This document shows, one piece after another, positions 34,160-42,347 of a DNA stretch of 64,000 bases. Both the position numbers and the translations under genes were made by a program. Source of the DNA: Dysgonomonas hofstadii (GTDB taxonomy: Bacteria > Bacteroidota > Bacteroidia > Bacteroidales > Dysgonomonadaceae). Where the stretch lies: contig NZ_JACIEP010000002.1 of NCBI RefSeq assembly GCF_014196915.1, positions 248,001 to 312,000 of the forward strand, written 5' to 3'. Position 1 is the stretch's first letter. The number at the start of each line of letters is the position of its first letter. A model generated the notes under the pieces. It worked only from the letters and a program-made list of their open reading frames with translations, had not been told where the DNA came from and made no database searches.

Positions 34160-35329
34160 TCAGGCTACAAAAACATCAAGATCGAGCGTCAGAGATTTCA
34201 GGTCTTCGAAATATATTGAAGCCAGATTTTCCCAAACATATTTTTTACTTATTTCTATGCTATTTTCAGAAAACTGTTTTGCGAGCCTGGACTGGTCGCT
34301 TATTTCAACTATCCTATCCAGATAATCCAGTGCATTGTACGGACTGCATCTGAATCCGTTAAAGCCATCTTTAATAAAGTCTTTACTTCCTCCCCCATCG
34401 GCAATTACACAAGGAAGTCCAGAAGCCATTGCCTCTAAAACCACATTGCCAAAAGTTTCTGTAACGGAAGGAAAGAAGAAGACGTCTGCTGAGGCATAAA
34501 TCTCCGGCAACCTGTCATGCCCTACATGACCCAGAAACATGGCGTTCGGCATTTGTTTTTCTACGGCTTCCCGTGCTGCACCTTCGCCCACAACCACAAA
34601 GTTATAGTTAAGGTTCTGTTTCTCTATCAATTCGTAGAGATCGATCATTGTTTGCAGGTTTTTTTCCCAGACAAGTCGGCTTACGAATAGAATAGAAGGA
34701 TTGTCGTTTCCGGTAATAGCTTTCATTAATTCCGTATTACGTTTATTCGGAGAAAACAAATGCTTATCGATACCCCTTTCCCATAATTTCATAAGTTCCG
34801 GGTTAACTCCTTCATCCGATAGTTCCTGCATAATGCTAACTGATGGAACATAAACTGTATTGCATTGGTTATAGAATGACTTAAGCATTTCCCTGACCCG
34901 TTGTTTTGTAAAATCGACGAAAAGAGGAAACTTCTTGAAGTAATATTCCACATAGCTGATAAAATGTGTATGATAAATCGTGGTAACCGGAATACATAAC
35001 CGTTTTGCAAACTTCAGTGCATAATTACCTAACAATGAAGGGGTGGATATATGTACAAGATCAGGAGAGAATAAGCGTATTTGTTCATCCAACTCAGCTT
35101 TTTGTAACAGAGGCGTTGCAAATCTATACCCTTTGTTGCCTGGTACTCCTAATGTAGGTACATGTATGCATTTAAAATTTCCTATCTGATCAGGCCCCAG
35201 CCCACATACAAACAAAAACTCGAACTCACTGGAAGGTATCCTGTTTATTAATTGAAACATTGTCCTGGATGCCCCATCAAAATCAGCGATTAAAATGTCC
35301 GCAAAAAACACAATTTTCGTTCTATCCAT
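34160..35329 (-). CDS. Family-4 glycosyltransferase
   Basis: 389 residues with a complete GT-B layout. The N-terminal half has H-T-H-F-x-x-Y (about residue 120). The C-terminal half has I-L-F-V-S-R-L-V-W-E-K-N, then V-V-G-E-G and F-F-P-S-V-T-E-T-F-G-N-V-V-L-E-A-M-A-S-G-L-P, which contains the E-x7-E donor-binding motif. Such enzymes (MgtA/mannosyl- or glucosyl-transferase-like) glycosylate membrane lipids; the sugar is not predictable. It is the first gene of an operon with the flippase-like protein and the truncated GT. Confidence 0.85.
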   Translation of the reverse strand: MDRTKIVFFADILIADFDGASRTMFQLINRIPSSEFEFLFVCGLGPDQIGNFKCIHVPTLGVPGNKGYRFATPLLQKAELDEQIRLFSPDLVHISTPSLLGNYALKFAKRLCIPVTTIYHTHFISYVEYYFKKFPLFVDFTKQRVREMLKSFYNQCNTVYVPSVSIMQELSDEGVNPELMKLWERGIDKHLFSPNKRNTELMKAITGNDNPSILFVSRLVWEKNLQTMIDLYELIEKQNLNYNFVVVGEGAAREAVEKQMPNAMFLGHVGHDRLPEIYASADVFFFPSVTETFGNVVLEAMASGLPCVIADGGGSKDFIKDGFNGFRCSPYNALDYLDRIVEISDQSRLAKQFSENSIEISKKYVWENLASIYFEDLKSLTLDLDVFVA

Positions 35330-35874
35330 CTGCTTATATATCTTGTTACTAGTAGTTTGAGACTAAAACAAAGGTTGATAATTAATATTATCTACTGATG
35401 ACGAAAGGGTTAATAACCAATCAAGAAAGGATCACAAAGGTTTTAAGCACATTTAAAAGTTACCCCGGTAAAAACTGCAGTTTCAGTTCCTATATATGTA
35501 TTTGAAGACATAAATAACCACGGACAAAAAGAGAAAAAAGGAAAGGAAATTGCCGATGTTGCCGTATCGAACGGAACAGATATTGTATTGAAAGACTCTG
35601 AAGATAAATATAATTTACCTATAGGTAATGGATGTTTATTCACTCCTACAGTATAAAATATAATCATTGACACCTTACCTTCCTTTAATTAACTTTATAT
35701 ATGTTCAGCAATAGCTCGCGTTATTAATAAAACCTCTTTTATCTCCTCTTCTTTTTTATTCTCAGCAGCTTATCCTTACAGGAGCGCTCTGGTTCTTTTT
35801 AAGCACGTTCGGAAAATGAGATATAAATATTACAAAACTGGCCGCAAATACGACCAGTCCTGCTAGATATCCAA
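35330..35874. other. Region of gene remnants, no intact gene
   Basis: Two short protein-like relics can be read. On the plus strand, about 35447-35656 encodes 68 residues after a stop codon (K-V-T-P-V-K-T-A-V-S-V-P-I-Y-V-F-E-D-I-N to C-L-F-T-P-T-V) with no start codon. On the minus strand, about 35770-35890 encodes a single membrane-helix-like stretch (G-Y-L-A-G-L-V-V-F-A-A-S-F-V-I-F-I) with no start. Neither can be assigned to a family. Together with the integrase fragment they mark a junction. Confidence 0.35.
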
Positions 35875-36084
35875 TTATTGAACATAAAATTCTTTCATAT
35901 CATTAAATTCCTTGCTGACCTTATTTACCTCCTCCTTTATCTTCTGATTGAGTACACGGGCATAAATTTGCGTGGTAGTGATATTTGTATGGCCGAGCAT
36001 TTTTGATACACTTTCAATTGATACACCTTTGGTCAGCATTATCGTTGCAAATGTATGGCGTCTCATGTGGGTAATTCACTCTAA
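35875..36084 (-). pseudogene. C-terminal remnant of a tyrosine recombinase
   Basis: 63 residues from the first Met (the similarity extends a few codons further upstream, T-H-M-R-R-H-T-F-A). It contains the R-x-x-H box, L-G-H-T-N-I-T-T-T-Q-I-Y and the catalytic Tyr region of Bacteroidales integrases, then an ordinary C-terminus. The core-binding and first catalytic-Arg regions are missing, so it is inactive. It points the opposite way from the intact tandem integrases and is probably left from an earlier element. Confidence 0.7.
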
Positions 36085-36196
36085 AACAAGCAAAAGCGGA
36101 TTACAGTAAGTATAACGTAAACGGTTTATAATGAATAGATTTTCTCTTTTTTGTGTATTATCAGAAATCAGATTCCGGCAAAATATTGCAGTATTT

Positions 36197-36322
36197 CTGT
36201 TACCAAACCGTTAGCCGGGTTGTTACCGGAATACCGACAGGTAACAATGCATTGTGAATCGGATTCTTTTGTTCTGAACCACAATGTTTTGCATAACAAA
36301 GAGCACTTGTATAACCGGTAAC
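36197..36322. repeat. Repeated GTTACC/GGTAAC motifs upstream of the integrase
   Basis: CTGTTACC (36197-36204), TTGTTACC (36220-36227), its inverted copy GGTAACAA (36240-36247) and CCGGTAAC (36315-36322) are clustered within 126 bases before the integrase start. Spaced direct and inverted short repeats in this position are characteristic of integrase arm-type sites near an element end. The core attachment site was not identified. Confidence 0.45.
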
Positions 36323-36340
36323 TTTGCCTATCGGCAAAGT
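36319..36340 (+). promoter_or_regulatory. Integrase promoter box overlapped by a palindrome
   Basis: TAACTTTG (36319-36326) matches the TAnnTTTG -7 box, 33 bases upstream of the integrase ATG. Overlapping it is an 8-bp perfect inverted repeat, ACTTTGCC (36321-36328) with GGCAAAGT (36333-36340) around a 4-base loop. A protein bound there would occlude the promoter, so it looks like an operator. Confidence 0.45.
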
Positions 36341-36359
36341 CCACAAAATTATAAGTGTT

Positions 36360-37589
36360 ATGAAAGTAGAAAAATTTAAGGTTTTGCTTTACCTGAAAAA
36401 AAGCGGTTTAGACAAGTCGGGTAAAGCTCCTATCATGGGGCGCATCACCCTGAACAATTCCATGTCGCAGTTCAGTTGCAAACTGTCCTGTACGCTTAGT
36501 TTGTGGAATCCCCGCGAGAGCCGTCTGGACGGCAAAAGCCGGGAAGCCATTGAAACCAATCAGAAAATTGAAAAGTTGCTGTTAGCCGTTCATTCTGCAT
36601 TCGACAGCCTTATGAAACGCAAAAAGTTTTTTGATGCTGAATCCGTAAAGAACCTGTACCAAGGGAGTATGGGTACACAAATGACTCTGCTTGCCCTTCT
36701 CGACCGACACATGGAAGAACTGAAAGCCCGTGTAGGAGTAGATGTTGCCCCGACTACACTGGCAACCTATAAATATACCCACCGTTCGTTAGGCAAGTTT
36801 ATCAAAAAGAAGTTCAGAACCAAAGACGTGGCTTTCGGACAACTCAACGAGCAGTTTATCCGGGAATACCAGAACTTTGTTTTGCTCGAACAGGGATACG
36901 CAATGGAGAGTGTCCGCCATTATCTGGCAATCCTAAAGAAAATCTGTAAGATCGCTTTTAAGGAAGGTATTTCCGAGAAACTCCATTTTGCCCACTACAA
37001 ATTGCCCAAACAGAAAGAAACCACTCCCAAGGCATTAAGCCGGGAGAGTTTTGAAAAAATACGAGACTTAGCGATTGATCCCAACCGTCATTCGCATCTG
37101 CTTACCCGTGACTTGTTTCTCTTCGCCTGCTATACAGGTACTTCTTATGCCGATGTAGTCCGTATTACAAACGAAAACCTTTTTACGGACGAAGAAGGAA
37201 GCCTTTGGCTCAAATACCGCAGAAAGAAAACGGATTTCCAAGCCCGCGTTAAACTGCTGCCTGAAGCGATTGCGCTGTTGGATAAATACAGGGATGAAAA
37301 CAGGGAGAGCCTGTTCCCGATACAATCGGCGGAAGTTGTACAGCTCAATATGCGGGGGCTTCGGATTATGGCAGATATAAAGCAGCCAATCTCCTATCAT
37401 TCAGGCAGACATAGCTTCGCCAGCCTGATTACGCTCGAAGAGGGTGTACCGATAGAAACCATCAGTCGGATGCTCGGGCACAGCAATATCCGGACAACCC
37501 AAGTCTATGCCCGTGTTACCCCAAAAAAGCTGTTCGATGATATGGATAAGTTTATAGAAGCAACTACTGATCTAAAGTTAGTTCTCTGA
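36360..37589 (+). CDS. Tyrosine recombinase / site-specific integrase (first of tandem pair)
   Basis: A TTG-started extension to 36324 exists, but the ATG at 36360 is preferred (409 residues). The N-terminal arm and SAM-like core-binding domains are those of Bacteroidales integrases (V-L-L-Y-L-K-K-S, then F-I-R-E-Y-Q-N-F-V). The catalytic part has A-C-Y-T-G-T-S-Y-A-D-V (first Arg region), Y-H-S-G-R-H-S-F-A-S (R-x-x-H) and L-G-H-S-N-I-R-T-T-Q-V-Y-A-R (Tyr nucleophile). It is followed 68 bases later by a second integrase. It should insert and excise the mobilizable element. Confidence 0.9.
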   Translation: MKVEKFKVLLYLKKSGLDKSGKAPIMGRITLNNSMSQFSCKLSCTLSLWNPRESRLDGKSREAIETNQKIEKLLLAVHSAFDSLMKRKKFFDAESVKNLYQGSMGTQMTLLALLDRHMEELKARVGVDVAPTTLATYKYTHRSLGKFIKKKFRTKDVAFGQLNEQFIREYQNFVLLEQGYAMESVRHYLAILKKICKIAFKEGISEKLHFAHYKLPKQKETTPKALSRESFEKIRDLAIDPNRHSHLLTRDLFLFACYTGTSYADVVRITNENLFTDEEGSLWLKYRRKKTDFQARVKLLPEAIALLDKYRDENRESLFPIQSAEVVQLNMRGLRIMADIKQPISYHSGRHSFASLITLEEGVPIETISRMLGHSNIRTTQVYARVTPKKLFDDMDKFIEATTDLKLVL

Positions 37590-37657
37590 TCTTTCATCAT
37601 ACAACTTAGTATAGATCATTACAAATAGTATAAACCATCAAAAAACAGAGAATAGCC

Positions 37658-38872
37658 ATGCGTAGTACATTCAAACTATTATTTTATATCAACAAAAACA
37701 AAGTAAAGACCGATGGTACGACAGCCGTTCTATGCCGTATCAGTATTGACGGCAAACAAACGGTTCTTACAACAGGACTCTACTGCCAACCGGGCGACTG
37801 GAATGCCCGTAAAAGTATAATCAAAACCGAAAGAGAGAATAACCGCCTTTCGGAGTTCCGTAAGCGTGTTGAACAGACTTATGAACATATACTGAAAGAG
37901 CAGGGAGTTATCAGCAGTGAACTGCTCAAAAACACGATCATTGGCGTAAATTCTACTCCGACCATGCTGTTACAGGCAGGTGAAGTAGAACGGGAACGCT
38001 TACGGCTTCGTTCGATCGAGATCAACTCCACAACAAGCTACCGACAATCGGGAATATCACAGAGAAACCTCCGGGAGTTTCTTCTTTCAAGGGGGATGGA
38101 AGATATAGCCTTTTCGGATATTACCGAAGAGTTCGGAGAATCATTCAAGCTGTTTTTGAAAACCGTAGGGGAACGCAGAGCCGGTTATATCAATAAATGT
38201 ATCACATGGCTCAACCGCTTGATGTATATCGCTATTGATCAGGAAGTATTAAGGAGTAACCCGCTTGAAGATGTGAGGTACGAGAAGAAAGAGCCACCCA
38301 AACATAAGCATATAAGTAAGGAGAATTTGAAACACCTGATGGAAACCCCGATGCCAGACGAGCGTTTAGAGCTAATCCGCAGGGCGTTTGTCTTTTCGTC
38401 GCTGACCGGGCTTGCCTACGTGGATATACACCGCCTGTATCCCCGGCATATCGGTAGAACAGCCGGAGGCAGACTATATATCCGCAAACAGCGGGTAAAG
38501 ACAAATGTGGAAGCTTTTATCCCCCTGCACCCGATAGCAGAACAGATACTGATGCTCTACAATACCACCGATGACAGCAAACCCGTATTTCCGTTGCCCG
38601 TCCGTGACAGGATTTGGTATGACATCAATCAGATAGGTACATTAATAGGATTGAAAGAGAACCTCTCCTACCATCAAAGCCGCCACAGTTTTGGAACGCT
38701 GGCAATTTCGGCAGGACTTTCCATCGAGAGCATTGCCAAAATGATGGGGCATGCCAATATCAATACGACACAGGTTTATGCCGGGATTACGGAACAGAAA
38801 ATATCCGAAGATATGGACAGGCTGATGAAGCGAAGAAAAACAATGCAAAACAGTGAAGTTAAAACCAAATAA
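37658..38872 (+). CDS. Tyrosine recombinase / site-specific integrase (second of tandem pair)
   Basis: 404 residues with the same domain order as its neighbour but clearly divergent: F-S-S-L-T-G-L-A-Y-V-D-I, Y-H-Q-S-R-H-S-F-G-T, M-G-H-A-N-I-N-T-T-Q-V-Y-A-G. All catalytic residues appear present. Tandem, non-identical integrases are common in Bacteroidales mobilizable elements, and the two may act together on the two ends. The next gene begins 2 bases after its stop. Confidence 0.9.
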   Translation: MRSTFKLLFYINKNKVKTDGTTAVLCRISIDGKQTVLTTGLYCQPGDWNARKSIIKTERENNRLSEFRKRVEQTYEHILKEQGVISSELLKNTIIGVNSTPTMLLQAGEVERERLRLRSIEINSTTSYRQSGISQRNLREFLLSRGMEDIAFSDITEEFGESFKLFLKTVGERRAGYINKCITWLNRLMYIAIDQEVLRSNPLEDVRYEKKEPPKHKHISKENLKHLMETPMPDERLELIRRAFVFSSLTGLAYVDIHRLYPRHIGRTAGGRLYIRKQRVKTNVEAFIPLHPIAEQILMLYNTTDDSKPVFPLPVRDRIWYDINQIGTLIGLKENLSYHQSRHSFGTLAISAGLSIESIAKMMGHANINTTQVYAGITEQKISEDMDRLMKRRKTMQNSEVKTK

Positions 38873-38874
38873 TC

Positions 38875-39243
38875 ATGGAAAATAGAAGAATTATAATATC
38901 AGATGATGGAATGGTAATCGTTTCGGATGAAGTAAAAATGAATATTGGTGAAATTGCCGACTTGTTCGGCATATATTACCGGACGGCAAAGCAACATATC
39001 CGCTCTATTGAGAAAGCGGGTATTACCACAGGCGATAACACGATGGGTGGCTCTGTTGAAAGGATGAAAGTTTACCCCGATTATTATGGACTGGAAATGA
39101 TTATCGCTATTGCTTTCAGGGTACAGTCGCCAAAGGCAGTAGTATTCAGAAAATGGATACAGGAGAAAATTGTTTCGCGTATAGGAAGAAAGTCAATTCG
39201 ATTGATTGAAGATTGGCGGGATCAAAACTTTTCTCTTAACTGA
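38875..39243 (+). CDS. RhuM-like small DNA-binding protein
   Basis: 122 residues. M-N-I-G-E-I-A-D-L-F-G-I-Y-Y-R-T-A-K-Q-H-I-R is a helix-turn-helix. Y-Y-G-L-E-M-I-I-A-I-A-F-R-V-Q-S with F-R-K-W-I-Q-E matches the second part of RhuM/antirepressor domains (compare L-D-M-I-I-A-I-G-Y-R in the RhuM-Fic protein). It lacks any catalytic domain. Coupling to the integrase genes suggests a role in controlling recombination or element genes. Confidence 0.65.
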   Translation: MENRRIIISDDGMVIVSDEVKMNIGEIADLFGIYYRTAKQHIRSIEKAGITTGDNTMGGSVERMKVYPDYYGLEMIIAIAFRVQSPKAVVFRKWIQEKIVSRIGRKSIRLIEDWRDQNFSLN

Positions 39244-39424
39244 TGACAAACCAAGCATAGTACAATATATTGCCGGCAGGCTTCTACAGGGAAAGAAAAC
39301 CGAGCCGTTGTATAAACTGACAGATATGAATTACGGCATGACAGTATTCGGTATTATGATGGGAGGTATGGGTAGCAGCTTTGACGAAGAAGAATATACG
39401 GAAGAGGAAGAAAACGGATTTTAA
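39206..39424 (+). CDS. Small acidic-tailed hypothetical protein
   Basis: 72 residues, overlapping the RhuM-like gene by 38 bases in another frame. A basic, helical start is followed by a Gly/Met-rich stretch (G-I-M-M-G-G-M-G-S) and a strongly acidic end (D-E-E-E-Y-T-E-E-E-E). I recognise no family. Continuous spacing with the integrase operon and a stop before the next promoter support a real gene, though overlap makes the start uncertain. Confidence 0.4.
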   Translation: MKIGGIKTFLLTDDKPSIVQYIAGRLLQGKKTEPLYKLTDMNYGMTVFGIMMGGMGSSFDEEEYTEEEENGF

Positions 39425-39535
39425 GCTTAACAATCATAAATATCGGAACGGTACGGGTTGCCGATACAAAATGAGTATTTGCAGAATTTAGATTATATAC
39501 GAATGATCGGTAATACTACTTGCTGAATTTATTTT

Positions 39536-39543
39536 TATCTTTG
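39536..39543 (+). promoter_or_regulatory. -7 box (TATCTTTG) for the MACPF gene
   Basis: TATCTTTG is an exact TAnnTTTG match, 26 bases upstream of the MACPF start codon. It suggests the toxin gene has its own promoter rather than depending on the integrase operon. Confidence 0.5.
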
Positions 39544-39569
39544 AAATAGTTTTCAATAAGATCATTTGT

Positions 39570-40616
39570 ATGAGAAATTCTTTCTGTTTTCTACTCTCTC
39601 TTATCCTGTTAATTGTCTCCTGTTCGGATGACAATGATGAACAGAGCCCTATACCAGAACCTACCCCCAATCCTGAAAAGGTAAATCCTTACAAAACAGG
39701 AGCCGATCTGTCCTGTTCAAAATCGCTGCATTGGGAAAACAAAGGTTTGTCGGAAAACTATTATATGCTTGGGTATGGATTCGATGCTACAGGTAAATAT
39801 GCCCATCCGGCATGGGTGAGAAACAAAATCATAGATGTAGACAGCTATGAAGCAGATAGTGAGGGATCAGCGTCCCTCTTTAAAGTGCTTTCCGGTAGTG
39901 CAGAAATAAATATTTTCGGAACAAAAAAAGAGTGTCTTACGAATTTGGCCTCTTTAGCCGGATTTGATAAAAGCGAAATAAATAAGCACAAGAATCTATT
40001 TAAAGCTACTTTTGAATCAACCTTTGTAAATGACACTTCGTATCCGAACCTTGACTATTATTATTCGGGCTATTCATCCGTTTCAGCTATATATCTTGCC
40101 CGTTTTATATATAGCTCCAGATATATGAATAAATACCTTACAGAAGCGTTCAAATCTGATCTTCAGTCATTGTCTGCTGATCAAATTATAATAAAATACG
40201 GAACTCATTTACTCACCGAGGTTTATGTCGGAATGAGAATCGATTACCTGTACAGGGCAAATTCTTCTGATCGGGATGTACTCAATAGATGGTCCGGATA
40301 TAATGCCTTTTATTACTTTCAAATACCGACATCGGGATTAACTGTTTATAAACCCGATATTGAAAATCCTCAGAAGGAAAATATTTATATAGAAGTAGTA
40401 GATGGCAGACAAGCAAAACCTAATTCATGGATGATTGATATTACCAATTATGAAGGTACACCTGTAACTTTTGAGGGTTGGGGCAAAACAGAAAATACTG
40501 ATTTAGCCCTTGTAAATTTCACAGATAAAGCACTGATTCCTATTTACGAATTGGTACAGGATATGACTAAAAAAGAAGAATTACGCAAAGCTTATGAAAA
40601 ATATTTGAATGAATAG
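39570..40616 (+). CDS. MACPF-domain surface lipoprotein, BSAP-like antibacterial toxin
   Basis: 348 residues. The lipobox L-I-V-S-C places the lipidated Cys at residue 18. It is followed by S-D-D-N-D-E, an acidic signal of the kind that sends Bacteroidales lipoproteins to the cell surface. The central MACPF signature is I-I-I-K-Y-G-T-H-L-L-T-E-V-Y-V-G-M (the usual G-G is G-M here), with flanking helices that would unfold into pore hairpins. In Bacteroidales, MACPF proteins called BSAPs are secreted and kill related strains. Family membership is well supported; target and activity are inferred. It lies between the integrase operon and the mob genes as cargo. Confidence 0.78.
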   Translation: MRNSFCFLLSLILLIVSCSDDNDEQSPIPEPTPNPEKVNPYKTGADLSCSKSLHWENKGLSENYYMLGYGFDATGKYAHPAWVRNKIIDVDSYEADSEGSASLFKVLSGSAEINIFGTKKECLTNLASLAGFDKSEINKHKNLFKATFESTFVNDTSYPNLDYYYSGYSSVSAIYLARFIYSSRYMNKYLTEAFKSDLQSLSADQIIIKYGTHLLTEVYVGMRIDYLYRANSSDRDVLNRWSGYNAFYYFQIPTSGLTVYKPDIENPQKENIYIEVVDGRQAKPNSWMIDITNYEGTPVTFEGWGKTENTDLALVNFTDKALIPIYELVQDMTKKEELRKAYEKYLNE

Positions 40617-40624
40617 CTTATTCA

Positions 40625-40632
40625 TAACTTTG
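40625..40632 (+). promoter_or_regulatory. -7 box (TAACTTTG) for the histone H1-like gene
   Basis: TAACTTTG matches TAnnTTTG, 38 bases upstream of the ATG of the H1-like gene and directly behind the MACPF stop codon. Confidence 0.4.
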
Positions 40633-40670
40633 TATATAAGATAATTAACAAATAAACAGAATTAAAAAAC

Positions 40671-40868
40671 ATGAAACAGTTAACAGACAATTTGAATCAG
40701 TTATTTGCAGAATTTGCAAAAGACGCAGCCTTACAGGTAGAAAACGGAAATAAGGCGGCGGGAACCCGTGCCCGCAAAGCGTCTTTGGCGATTGAGAAAG
40801 CATTGAAGGAATTTCGTAAAAAATCAGTTGAAGCCTCAAAGAGAATCATAGCAATAGAAAAATCATGA
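40671..40868 (+). CDS. Histone H1-like (Hc1) DNA-binding protein
   Basis: 65 residues, helical and basic. L-F-A-E-F-A-K-D-A, N-G-N-K-A-A-G-T-R-A-R-K-A-S-L-A-I-E-K and E-F-R-K-K-S-V-E-A-S-K are the conserved blocks of the short Hc1-like proteins of Bacteroidota. These bind DNA non-specifically and may condense it. The gene has its own promoter box and a strong terminator, so it is an independent unit. Confidence 0.85.
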   Translation: MKQLTDNLNQLFAEFAKDAALQVENGNKAAGTRARKASLAIEKALKEFRKKSVEASKRIIAIEKS

Positions 40869-40906
40869 AAAAGTTGTCTGATATGTAAAGACAACTTTTT
40901 TGTTTT
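40868..40906 (+). terminator. Strong rho-independent terminator
   Basis: A 12-bp perfect stem (AAAAAGTTGTCT at 40868-40879 with its complement at 40889-40900) and 9-base loop are followed by a T run. It begins at the stop codon of the H1-like gene. The roughly 350 bases beyond it, up to the opposing DUF6922-like gene, hold no convincing coding sequence. Confidence 0.75.
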
Positions 40907-41268
40907 TATCCTTATTTCATCTGAACACAAACATAAAAGAAGGGAATAAAACGTCAAGGCTGAACAAAGTATTTTGCCAAATCTTCCTTTCTCGTTCCTC
41001 GAAAGAGTATTTACCAAAATAGCCTTGCCTGATTTATTCCCTTGCTATTAGGGGGTGTTTATCAGTTGTAAAAAGGAAAATATAATCAAGGGGGGTGGGT
41101 TGTGAGAATTACTTATTTCAGATCTTCCGTCCTCTGCTTTTCTTCTTTGGAATCTCAATCTGCTTCCTTTTCCCTGTTTCACTTAAAGATTGAAAGCGTT
41201 TGTTTTCTTCCCTGGTCATCCTCCGGACAGAGCAAAGTAGTTGAATGCCATATCGGCCATGAGCGACT

Positions 41269-41595
41269 TTAAGAGTCCATAAGTGCCTGTCTCGACTGTT
41301 TGCATGTATAACATTTGAGTTCCTCCTTTTTGAGATTAAAAACGGCACAAACAAAAGCAATATCTTTATCAGAAAGGATCAATACTTCATCCCGTACGAT
41401 CCGTCTGACTCCATCCATCCCGCCGTAAAGAGCGAACAAAGCATAATAATCTTCATCCCAGCCTCTTTCTATGACACGCTCCACTACCAGAGCACGCATA
41501 TATTGCCAGTCGAAAGCAGAAAGGTCGTATTCCCACAATAAGGATGGCCTTAGCTTGGGCTCACGCTTGATTTGTTCTTTCCAGTCAGACCACAT
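41269..41595 (-). CDS. DUF6922-like hypothetical protein
   Basis: The frame reaches 41655, but a -7 box (TATTTTTG on the minus strand, 41615-41622) falls inside that extension, so the Met at 41595 (M-W-S-D-W-K-E) is preferred (108 residues). The core L-R-P-S-L-L-W-E-Y-D-L-S-A-F-D-W with V-V-E-R-V-I-E-R-G resembles the C-terminal half of the HTH protein at 32240-32689. Function is unknown; such genes recur next to excisionase-type HTH genes in Bacteroidales mobile elements. Confidence 0.65.
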   Translation of the reverse strand: MWSDWKEQIKREPKLRPSLLWEYDLSAFDWQYMRALVVERVIERGWDEDYYALFALYGGMDGVRRIVRDEVLILSDKDIAFVCAVFNLKKEELKCYTCKQSRQALMDS

Positions 41596-41706
41596 CTCAT
41601 TTTTGTTTAGATTACAAAAATAAGCGTTTATACTTGAATTGCCATCATGTTCCATGCCGATTGATTTAATACGATTGATCTTTATACTCCCTTTTAGTCC
41701 ACGCCA

Positions 41707-42006
41707 TTACCTAAAACTTTCCCTATAGCCATCTTGCAACAACTTATCGATATCCGATGCCCGGTAGAGGATCTTGCCGCCCAGTTTGATATAGGGAATA
41801 CGCCCTTCGTTACGATAATCCTGGAGGCTTCTCCGGCTGATCTTTAGTTTCTTCGATAATTCTTCGTCCGTGTAAAAACCTTCTCCGCCCAGTGTCGGTT
41901 TGCGGGAGGCGAACAGGCGTTCCATCAGGGAAGAGAGGCGATCCAGTGAAAGGAAAAAGGCCTTAACCCTCTCGTTGTTCTCCGGTGTAATTAATTCGTT
42001 TGCCAT
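41707..42006 (-). CDS. Excisionase-type helix-turn-helix protein
   Basis: 99 residues. After a helical N-terminus comes the HTH F-Y-T-D-E-E-L-S-K-K-L-K-I-S-R-R-S-L-Q-D-Y-R-N-E-G and the wing I-P-Y-I-K-L-G-G-K-I-L-Y-R-A-S-D-I. This is the MerR/Xis-like fold seen in the proteins at 9114-9440 and 42344-42658. It is the third gene of a probable minus-strand operon with DUF3876 and the second HTH protein. It may be an excision factor or repressor. Confidence 0.8.
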   Translation of the reverse strand: MANELITPENNERVKAFFLSLDRLSSLMERLFASRKPTLGGEGFYTDEELSKKLKISRRSLQDYRNEGRIPYIKLGGKILYRASDIDKLLQDGYRESFR

Positions 42007-42047
42007 AACCTTTTTGTTTTAATGATTTATTTGAACCGTTTTTTTAC

Positions 42048-42347
42048 TTAATTCCTCATATAGCTACCCCAGCCTGTGATATGCAATCCGTAAGGCGATT
42101 CTTCTTCCGTTAGCCGGCAACGTTTTATCCCCATACAGATATAATTACCGTCTTCATCCAGTTCTACTCCATAGCAGGAATAACTTCCCCGCCCACATTC
42201 GGTATCATAGCTGTAGGCAAGCAGGTAATAGTTGCCGTCGTAATCCCGGAAGATATAAATATCGGGATTACCATTCACACTTTCCCAGCCGCCCTGTAGT
42301 CGGGCAAGGAAGTCGTTGTTTACCGGATAATCTTCTTCTGTATTCAT
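42048..42347 (-). CDS. DUF3876 protein
   Basis: 99 residues. L-Q-G-G-W-E-S-V-N-G-N-P-D-I-Y-I-F-R-D, then Y-Y-L-L-A-Y-S-Y-D and a C-terminal W-G-S-Y are the family signature. Its biochemical role is unknown, but DUF3876 genes are almost always found between two excisionase-like HTH genes in Bacteroidales mobilizable elements, as here. Its ATG overlaps the upstream gene's stop by 4 bases. Confidence 0.8.
   Translation of the reverse strand: MNTEEDYPVNNDFLARLQGGWESVNGNPDIYIFRDYDGNYYLLAYSYDTECGRGSYSCYGVELDEDGNYICMGIKRCRLTEEESPYGLHITGWGSYMRN

Noticed and set aside
35443-35673. Minus-strand ORF of 76 residues
   Set aside because: Low-complexity-looking translation; the opposite strand carries the more protein-like relic, so this is probably its shadow.
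36321-36340. Palindrome as a transcription terminator
   Set aside because: It overlaps a promoter box, lacks a following T run and sits just before a start codon, so an operator or recombinase site is more likely.
41118-41360. Minus-strand ORF of 80 residues with a basic end
   Set aside because: It starts inside the DUF6922-like gene and has no family resemblance or promoter; kept out as unsupported.
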